A DNA stretch of 64,000 nt from Closterium sp. NIES-65 (lineage: Eukaryota > Streptophyta > Zygnematophyceae > Desmidiales > Closteriaceae). The translations under genes were made by a program, and so were the position numbers. The notes beneath the pieces are model-generated. The model had not been told where the DNA came from, made no database searches, and saw only the letters and a program-made list of their open reading frames with translations. This document shows, piece after piece, positions 56,412 through 64,000 of the stretch (position 1 is its first letter; each line of letters opens with the position of its first letter). The DNA lies in contig CANXME010002050.1 in NCBI GenBank assembly GCA_948144175.1, positions 310,001-374,000 on the forward strand, in the 5' to 3' direction.

Positions 56412-57890
56412 ATGTCTACTAGGAAGGAGAGGAGCTCCTCCAACGGCTCTCCAGGCACTACTCCTACTCCACCTCCTGTCTCTGGTCTACAGACAGAGGA
56501 AGGAACCACCACGAGACCAGCAGCTGGGTCTACGGAAACGCCCGCAGGCTTCGATCCAAGCATGATGGAGAAGTTCTTCTCCTTCATGTCCTTCTACGAG
56601 CAGCACCAGCAAGGAGTATCTGCGCAGTCAAACAACAGCAACAACAACAACGTGACTCCTATGAGTCTCGACGGCTCATCCTATGCATGCGGGATTCAAC
56701 AACAACAACAACAGCCCACCTTTGCTCCGTACGAGCCCCAGCGCGGCTCCGTCAGCTTCATGCCGCAACCGCAACCTGCACCGGGACAAGAAAGAGCATT
56801 GGACGCATTACAAGTTCAATCGCAATTCGCGCATGTCCTAAAGCTGCAAACGACAAAGCCTTTCGACGGAAAAGACTTCTTCACCTGGTCGTTCGAGTTC
56901 GAGCTGATGATGGAAGGAGCACAGATTCTCGGCTTCTTCGACGGGTCCCTGCCATATCCAACAAACAGCACGCAGTATGAGAAGCAGCAGTACACCTATC
57001 AATCAATGATGGCGTACACGATACTATTGAGAAACATTACCCCGACCCAGCAGCAGAACATCAGAACTTACCGAGGCTACGGCAACTCCGCGGAGCTCGC
57101 GTACAACCACCTGAAGAACCTGTATCAAGAAACAGACAGTGTAAATCAAAGCAGGTTAATGGCGCAGCTGACAACAATTGAAATGAAACCAGGCGAGAAA
57201 GGCATGGCTTATATCAGCCGCTGCCGCGAACTGCGCGACAAGCTTCTTCGATGCGGAGGGTCGATTTCAGAAGACGCCTTTGTCACGGTGGTCATCGGCG
57301 GTCTCGGCCCCCACTGGCGCTCCACTCGCGCCATATTACGAGCACACGGGAAAATCTCCGAAGCGGCACTCTGCGCCGAAATTCATGCCGAGCAGCAAGA
57401 CATGGACCTGCAAGAAGAAAGACACAAGAAGAAAACATTAGCACCGGAGTTTGCGTTTCACACTCAGCGACGATACAACAACAACAACAATCGGCAACAA
57501 CAACAAGCGAAGACAGTACCTCCGTTCTGCCACATCTGCAAGACCTCGGGTCATCCTCGTACGCACTGCCCGTCTCGTCAGCAATCGACGACACCACAGC
57601 GACAACTTCGGCCTTCAAGCTCCCAAGTCGCCTCGACGCAAGCAAATCCGACAATCCAAGCTTCAACGACTTCAACTGGACAATCTGCACAAGGAGCAAG
57701 AAACATTGTCAATTGCATGGTGAAGATAACCGATTCCTGCACAACCGAGTCACCACCTCACTACTCACCGGAAGAAGAGCTCGACAACAGCACGCCTCGC
57801 CGCGAGTCACTCCAGCCGAACCCGACGTACGCCGCCATCGCTCAAAGCGAACCGTCCGGACAAGATACTTGGTTCTTGGACAGTTGCTGC
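56412..57890 (+). pseudogene. gag: Copia-7 gag
   Basis: About 490 codons beginning MSTRKERSSSNGSPG, 69 bases after the primer site. The low-complexity amino end (NNSNNNN, GIQQQQQQ) is followed by a copia gag core (FDGKDFFTWSFEFELMMEG, YNHLKNLYQETDSVNQSRL, LTTIEMKPGEKGMAYISR). The zinc knuckle CHICKTSGHPRTHC is at 57528-57569 in standard C-x2-C-x4-H-x4-C form, next to NNNNNRQQQQ. The end runs toward a protease-like WFLDS. Confidence 0.88.
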
Positions 57891-57894
57891 TGAC

Positions 57895-60800
57895 AACATA
57901 TGTGCTCCTCAGGACGCTTCGTTCAACGCGAACATCGACTTCAGCGAGAAGTAGTCATCACGGTCGCCAACAACCAAAACATGCGCACACGACGACAAGG
58001 CGTTGTACAACTTCAGTCACGAGAGACAAACGTCATACTGCACATGTCAAAGGTACTTATCGCGGAGGGACTCGGTTATAACTTACTGAGTGTCAGCCAG
58101 CTGATGGCGAAAGGCATCCACTTGGAAGCCGACAGCACCACCCAGGAGTTCAAGCTGTACCACGGGAAGGGCGGTCTTTACATCGGAAAGGTGGTGTTGA
58201 AGAACAACGTCTTCGTCCTCGACTTCGTCCCAGACCTGGGCACTGCAAACAGCGATGCCATCGTCAACTTCACCGATTGGACACATCCCCCGGATCTCGA
58301 TCCTGACTTCAGCCCGGGAGGCTTCTGGTACTCGCACACCATCCCTGAAGCAGAACGAACACGGGCGTTAGCAACGATTCAACAATCGGCAGCAGCAGAG
58401 ACAACATCGGCAGCAGCAAAGACAACATCGGCAGCAGCAGAGACAACATCGGCAGCAGCAGAGACAACATCGGCAGCAGCAGGACCAACGACACCAGTCT
58501 TCGTCGACGAAGCACCACCAACACCCGCACAGCAGCTGAACCTGACTCCACGAGAAGCCTACAGAAGCGCAAACCTCGTCGCCAGCTTCTACTCCAACTC
58601 CGATGTGTATCAACGTTCACCCGGACACCGCGCCTCCGAAGACATCTGGCATGCACGCACAGGACATCCAAGCAACACTGTGTTAAACAACACGATACGA
58701 GCAGGCGTCCTAGACAAGGATTCGCTACTAGTACTCGACGGCAGAGAACTTCAACGGGCACGAGGAACTTGCCTCATCTGTCCCGAAGCCGACTTACCAC
58801 ATCGACCGTTTGCTTCGCACCACAACCCGAGGGCACCCGCGTACGCACCACTCGAGAAGGTGTACAGCGATATCCTCTTCAGTCGAGAACCTGGACAAGT
58901 TACTTCCAACTACACGATAACTTTCATCGATGCCGCTACTCGATACGTCTGGCACCGAAACCTACCCAGCCGCGACATGGCACTCGCAGCGTTCGCCGCT
59001 TGGCTACCGGTAGCAGAGAGAGAATCAGGAACACAGCTGAAAAGCTTCCAGTCAGACGGAGGAGGAGAATACACCTCTCAGCGCTTCAAGCAGTACCTGG
59101 CGGAAAGGGGGATCAAGCAACTCCTCTCCCTTCCCTACGCCCATCAGCAGCAAGGTGTCGCAGAAAGAATGAACAGGACTCTGCAGAACAGCATGCGCAA
59201 ACTGCTACGTGGCATGCGGCTACCCAACCACCAGTGGCCTGCAGCAATGGACCATGTTGTCATGCTGCGCAATTTGCTGTCGTCGTCTTCACTTCCGAGC
59301 AACGCATCACCGCATCTGCTGTGGACAGGAAAGCTGGGCAGCACAAGAATGTTACGAGTTTTCGGGTGTATGGTACAGTACCGACCCCCAGAAGCACGAG
59401 CGGGAAGATTTTCATAACGGGCACAGTGGGGACTACACCTCGGCATCGAAAAGAATTACAACACGTGGAAAATTTTCGACGTCCACTCAAAGGAAATAGT
59501 AGCAGCACGTGATGTGATCTTCTACGAGCGACTCACACTCCATACGTACCTCGCCAACTTGCACGAGAATCAGGACCTCACAGGTGGCTTTCGTGGTGAC
59601 CGAGCCTTCGCCTCAGCAGCGGACGAAGCAGACTGGGATGAACAGAACGTCGACAACGCATCGGAAGAAGCCGGACCTCTTCCGTTCTGCTCCGTCGACG
59701 TGCCCATGGACGAAGAAAATCCTCGCGACAGTGTCAACGCCGAAGTCTTCTATCACTTCGCCGACAACGGTTACGTAACACCTGCGACAGTCAACACAAA
59801 CGAAGCAAAAAGGATAGGGCCGAATTTCATACCCGACCCAGAAGCGGGAGACGAGGCAGCTTATCCCGAGGACACAACACTCCCCCGATACTCACAGACT
59901 GGACTGCAAATCCTTGGCCTCGTCACCGCAGTCCACGGCAATGCTCTTCCTAAAGAGCCTGCGACGGTTCAGCAGGCTCTTGGGGGGGAACACAGGGAGA
60001 AATGGCGTGAAGCCATGGACAGAGAATTAAAAGCATTGGAGGAACGCAACACATGGAAGGTCGTTCCCGCAAGCGTGGCAAGGAACAAGACCATTCTCAC
60101 CGGGAAATGGGTCTTCCGCATCAAAACGAAAGCAGACGGCACAATCGAGAAGTTCAAAGCACGCTGGGTCGTGCGTGGATTCGACCAGGAGCAAGGACGA
60201 GACTCCACCGAGACATTCGCCCCAGTTAGTCGACATACCTCTCTCCGAATCCTTCTCGCCGTTTCCGCCATGAAGAAGAAGAAACTGCGACAAATTGATG
60301 TCGCCAACGCATTCCTCTACGCACCCGTCGACGCCGAAATCTTCGTCGAACTCCCACACGGCACCCACGGAAAACCCAATCAGGTTTGCCAGCTACTGAA
60401 ATCGCTCTACGGAATCAAACAAGCCCCGCGGCTGTGGCAACAGCACCTACACACCCGCCTCACTCGCATCGGATTCCGCCAACTACCTCACGACCAAGGG
60501 ATGTACCGACTCACTAAAGACACCGACTACATCCTGCTGATCGTCTACGTCGACGACCTACTCTACATCGGCTCCACCAACGACATCACCTCCTGGTTCG
60601 AAGGGGAGCTGCAGAAGGACCTCACGCTCACGGTCTCTTCTACCGTCACTCAGTATCTCGGACTCAGCATCCGCGAAGAAGAGAATGCTATCTACCTCAG
60701 CGCCGAGAAATATGCCGACACCATCGCCAAGCGCTTCTCTCTCACACCTACCACTATCGCCACGCCATACCGCTACCCGGCAGGAAATGACAAAGGAAAT

Positions 60801-61556
60801 TCCGCTCCACTCAAAGCTGCCGGAATACGCGACTACCAGAGGAAGCTGGGCTGCCTCCTCTTCGCAGCCGTCACCTGCCGCCTGGATCTATCCTACTCCG
60901 CAAGCCAACTTGCTACCTACCTCAAGAAACCCGAAGCAGAGCACCTGGCGGAGCTCGACCGCGCACTACACTACTTCGTGAGCACTCCGACGATCGGCCT
61001 GACTTACTACAAGAGCGAAACTACATCAACGAAACTAATCGGCTACGTCGATGCCGATCATGCCGGCGATTCCGATAACAGGCGCTCCCGCACTGGCTAC
61101 ATCTATCGTCTCGAGCCTATCGGACCCATCTCCTGGCAGTCGAGCAAGCAGGAACTAATCGCTCTCTCTTCAGCTGAAGCAGAATATATCGCCCTCTGCT
61201 CAGCCACCAAGGAAGGACTCTACCTTCGCGAGCTGCTGGAAGAAGCAAAGTTAGCCGAGTTACCCAACTTCACCCTGTTCTGCGACAACCAATCTGCAAT
61301 TCGCATCGCCAACAAAAGCGGATTCGCGAACAGAACGAAGCACATCGCTCTGCGATACTTCTTCGTAAAAGACGAGATCGAGAAAGGGAAACTCGAATTA
61401 TCCTACTGTCCCACGTCCGAGATGGCAGCCGACTACTTGACCAAGAAGCTCGGAAAACAGAAGTTCGAGTACTGCATGTTGCTGACTGGACAAAGCCACG
61501 TCACCATCTGCGACACTCCAGAAGCGAAGGGGAGTGTTGGGAACAACAAGTCTTAA
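57895..61556 (+). pseudogene. pol: Copia-7 pol: protease, integrase, RT, RNase H
   Basis: Protease remainder (LIAEGLGYNLLSVSQLMAKG); pre-integrase WHARTGHPSNTVL and CLICPEADLPH; integrase D in KVYSDILFSRE, D in FQSDGGGEYTS and E in VAERMNRTL. A five-fold 7-residue repeat TTSAAAE lies at about 58390-58484, before the zinc module. RT has GKWVFRIKTKADG, VVRGFDQEQG, QIDVANAFLYAPVD and YVDD at 60545-60556. RNase H has GYVDADHAGDSDNRRSRTG, SSAEAEYIALCSATKEG and CDNQSAIRIA and ends at 61556. Complete domain order; fossil. Confidence 0.9.
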
Positions 61557-61964
61557 GCGCCTCTGTCGTGTCAAAACTCAGGACACAAGCGAAGCAGCTC
61601 AAATCGAAGTGCAACGAGTCAACTCTCGGAGGTTAGGGTAACCGCCGGAGGTTACGAGAAGGTCAAAGGTCAGCGACCTTTGACTTAACAAATGCAGCGC
61701 GACAGCAAGGACAAACAACTGACTCGACATTGAGCACTTGCCCGAGTCGCACTGTATCGAATCGCAACAGCAAAACAGTTTAATTATATCTATTCGTATC
61801 CCTTGTACTCTTATAAAAGGCCTTGTATTTGCTTGTTTTAATTAACTTACTTTGCCCTCACATACCAGCGCAAGGTGGTTCAAGACTTCACTTAAACGCT
61901 TCCGCTATCACAACCCTACTCATACTTTAACTCTACAAAGATCCTAGGGCACCTCAGCCCAACA
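61535..61964 (+). repeat. Copia-7 3' LTR
   Basis: 430 bp, same termini as the 5' copy, followed by GATTT. Confidence 0.93.
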
Positions 61965-61969
61965 GATTT

Positions 61970-62510
61970 TATCCATCGTTGTAGTTACTTTCATCATGGT
62001 TACCATCTAAGTTCATTTTGTGCTATCACCTGACCTAAACGTGCACTAGGTTTGGTTGGGTTGTGGTGTGGTGGGGTGGGTGCGGGGAGAGTGACGAGCA
62101 GAGGGATTGATACATCTGCAATGATACACCCACAGAGGAGGGAGTAGATGGGAGGGTAGGTTGGAAGGCGAGGCACCATCCACTCATGCTCCTGTGAGGG
62201 TATGTATTTTCCAAGACAATGAAGATGTGGCAACCCCTTGCACGGTTCATCCATGTTACAGTGGGCTATTTATGTGTAACATAATGTATATTGAGAAACC
62301 TTCAACTTGTGTTTAACAAAGTTAAAAACATGGATTCCTAGTTTCCACTATGTATCTGTCTATATTAACCTATTTTCCCTGGCCTTGGTTGTGCTACATC
62401 CCTCTAGGCAGCTGCGGTCTTGACGCGTTTAAAGAGCAGCTTCGCCTGACACAGCTTGCCTGCAGGGCCTGGGTGGACATGGAGAAACAAACGGGGTTGG
62501 TTTGACAGGA
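61970..62510. other. Host DNA, no gene seen
   Basis: Mixed composition with short open frames on both strands, none with a recognisable motif or consistent splice framing. Confidence 0.5.
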
Positions 62511-62517
62511 CGAGAAA

Positions 62518-62650
62518 CATGGGGAGCGGGGTATGTGGGGAGGGACACGCGGGGAGGGACACGCGGGAGGGACATGCGGGGAGGGACATGCGGGGAGGGA
62601 CATGCGGGGAGGGACACGTGGGAAGGGGCACACGGGGAGGGGCATGTCAG
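62518..62650. repeat. 15-bp minisatellite
   Basis: About nine imperfect units of GGGGAGGGACATGCG or GGGGAGGGACACGCG in a row. On the minus strand it would encode Pro-Ser/Ala-Cys-Pro-Ser-His-Val repeats, but neighbouring sequence gives no support for translation. Confidence 0.85.
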
Positions 62651-62654
62651 GTGT

Positions 62655-63434
62655 GGCATGTGGTGGTTCATGGCAGAGGGGCCTGAGACCCTGTAACGCC
62701 CTGTGGAAGCCCATGCATACAGGTGCCAGCATCTTATAGACACACATATGGGGAGAATATGCAAACACGCCAAGATGGGCAAAATAAGGACACCTTTTGT
62801 AGTCCCTCTGGGGCTTGGATTGCATATACCTGGGGGTCTCTTTAGGAGAGTGAGCTTGGCTTGGGGCAATGGCATGGTGCGGTTGTTGCTCCTGCTGGCA
62901 GGAGCCTGTGACTGTGGTGCCACGTCAGCTGAGGTAGTGCTCCGCTGGTGCTCTGCCACATCAGCAGCTGCAATGCTCTGCGGCTGCTGGTGATGCCGTT
63001 GCTGGTGCAGGTGTGCCACGTCAGCAGCATGCATGCACTGCTCCTGTGTGGTGCACGGGACATGAAAATGGAGTGCAGTAGTTGCACCTGTTCTAAGACA
63101 TATGTTTTGCATACGTAGGACATGAGACTATATGCAGCAACCACATGCAGAAATCCATGAAGATGTTCTAAATGCACCACACAATGGATGATGACCATGC
63201 AAGCCCCGTTGATGCGACACATGTATTGTGCCACATGGCGCACACTGTACCATGTCCAACGCCCCATCGCTCCCCATGCCCCACACCCCATGCTGCACAA
63301 CACCATGCACCAGAAAGTCATATGCTGCCCGACCAAGCGTGTCACATAATAAAAAGCCGCGACATGCGCCATGTGTGCCATACACCACCCCGCACCACGT
63401 CGTTATGCAACCCATGACATGCTCTGCAACTCAC
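62655..63434. other. Host DNA with a weak glutamine-rich open stretch
   Basis: The minus strand is open over about 62850-63110 and reads HQQRHHQQPQSIAAADV and similar Gln/His/Ala-rich sequence. Its splice framing does not match the candidate exon at 63435-63758, so it is left unassigned. CATGG/GCACA-rich low-complexity DNA fills 63170-63420. Confidence 0.4.
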
Positions 63435-63758
63435 CAACTGGGCGTGCCTGACAATCAGTGATCCATCCTTTTCAGCTGCCCCACGGGCACCATCAGCTTT
63501 TGCTGCATCGTGTGAAGCTCTGAGTGGTGATTCACAGAGTGAGCTACTTAAAGCTTGGTGCATATCATTGAGCTGTTGCTGGTTACACTGCTGCGGTTGC
63601 TGCTGCTGATGTTGCTGCTGTTGATGCTGTTGCTGCTGTTGCTGCTGGACTGGTGGGTGCTGGCGTGGCAGAGAGTGCTCCTGTGCCTTGCTGGGTGTGG
63701 GGCAGCTGTGGGACGACCCAAACAGGTCTGCACAGTGGGCTTCCATGCTTGCCACCAC
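63435..63758 (-). CDS. Candidate host exon, glutamine-rich protein of unknown function
   Basis: Read on the minus strand, CCTCCCTGCGTCACCAG is a good acceptor ending at 63759, and GTGAGT (63434-63429) is a consensus donor. Between them are 324 bases, exactly 108 open codons in phase 0 at both ends. They begin VVASMEAHCADLFGSSHSCP, pass a run of Q with H interruptions (about 63590-63655) and end QALSSSLCESPLRASHD, AAKADGARGAAEKDGSLIV, RHAQL. The gene would continue beyond the window's right edge and to the left. No domain is recognised; poly-Q tracts are common in plant and algal regulators, but that is no evidence of role. It could be a chance open stretch. Confidence 0.35.
63590..63655. repeat. 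CTG/CAG trinucleotide repeat
   Basis: Interrupted GCTGTTGCTGCTG array, inside the candidate exon, encoding glutamine on the minus strand. Confidence 0.85.
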
Positions 63759-63759
63759 C

Positions 63760-64000
63760 TGGTGACGCAGGGAGGTAGCACATTGTGGGGTGGTGTGAAC
63801 ACAAAATGGATGTTCCGTGTGTGCCATGCTGCACAAGGTGGCATGAACACATGATGGCTATGCCGCGATGCATTGTAGAGGTCCCCTCATTAGTGTAGCA
63901 CAGGACGGATTAGCCACACTGCATTATAATGGCGCCTCAGAAGTGTGTCACAGGGGGGACGCTGTGCTGGCATCAGGGACAGATGCGGCCTGCAGGGGCT
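63760..64000. other. Window edge, no gene assigned
   Basis: Would be intron or upstream DNA of the candidate exon; no motif recognised. Confidence 0.4.

Larger units (their letters stand above)
55912..61964 (+). mobile_element. Copia-7: Ty1/copia element, separate lineage, nearly whole
   Basis: 6,053 bp. LTRs at 55912-56343 (432 bp) and 61535-61964 (430 bp) have about six substitutions and one 2-base gap, flanked by perfect GATTT (55907-55911, 61965-61969). The primer site TGGTATGAGAGCAG is at 56344; AAGGGGAG precedes the 3' LTR. It has gag with CCHC knuckle, protease, integrase, RT and RNase H. Base composition is more balanced than in the other copia elements. About two breaks. Young, around 1.5% LTR divergence. 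Confidence 0.95.

Noticed and set aside
62429-63112. 227-codon minus-strand open frame
   Set aside because: Most of it is the 15-bp minisatellite and low-complexity Gln/His sequence, with no consistent splice frame to the candidate exon.
62842-63381. 179-codon minus-strand open frame rich in Met, His and Cys
   Set aside because: It comes from CATG/GCACA-rich low-complexity DNA; no domain or start context supports it.

Overview
The window is almost wholly a nest of LTR retrotransposons with small islands of host DNA. A decayed plant-type AP2/ERF domain (24775-24954, minus), plant-style initiator-Met-tRNA primer sites (TGGTATC.GAGC) and Ty1/copia plus chromodomain Ty3/gypsy elements point to the plant/streptophyte lineage. 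The Gly- and Pro-rich copia Gag-Pol proteins resemble, from memory only, retroelement proteins annotated in charophyte (zygnematophyte) algae. No intact host gene is visible.

Layout. (1) 1-16763: gypsy copy Gypsy-1 (plus, 3' part, LTR 2864-3237) abuts the pol of an opposite-strand gypsy copy, Gypsy-2 (minus, 3238-16763, 5' LTR 16394-16763). Gypsy-2 is interrupted by Copia-1 (5325-12873, TSD GCTGC) and by the short non-autonomous TRIM-2 (14524-16087, TSD TTGAC). (2) 16764-25496: an old LTR fragment related to Copia-3 is split by Copia-2 (17178-24646, TSD CCTTC) and abuts the AP2/ERF remnant. (3) 25497-47816: a DNA-transposon-like element (MITE-A) is split by Copia-4 (minus, 25740-47528, TSD CTTTT). 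Copia-4 carries Copia-5 (from 25836, itself split by TRIM-3 at 28210-29677), Copia-3 (minus, 37289-44750, TSD CAAGA, 1,039-bp LTRs) and TRIM-1 (45671-47171, TSD ACGGG). (4) 48019-55701: a second such element (MITE-B) is split by Copia-6 (minus, 48490-55631). (5) 55912-61964: Copia-7 (TSD GATTT), a different copia lineage. (6) 61965-64000: host DNA with a 15-bp minisatellite and one candidate glutamine-rich exon (63435-63758, minus).

Copia-1, -2, -4, -5 and -6 form one lineage. They have LTRs of only 117-129 bp, a GC-rich repeat leader, a hairpin just after the primer site in four copies, Gag with a Gly-rich tract and an unusual C-x13-C-x3-H-x4-C motif, a pentapeptide repeat linker between integrase and reverse transcriptase, and a conserved 3' end (CACTTTGCCTATGGGGG). 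TRIM-2 and TRIM-3 carry the same 3' end, and TRIM-3 also shares the 3' UTR, so this lineage probably mobilised them. LTR divergence ranges from one difference in 117 bp (Copia-1) to about 3% (TRIM-2). All retroelements are treated as fossils: family, extent and parts are given, not their individual lesions.
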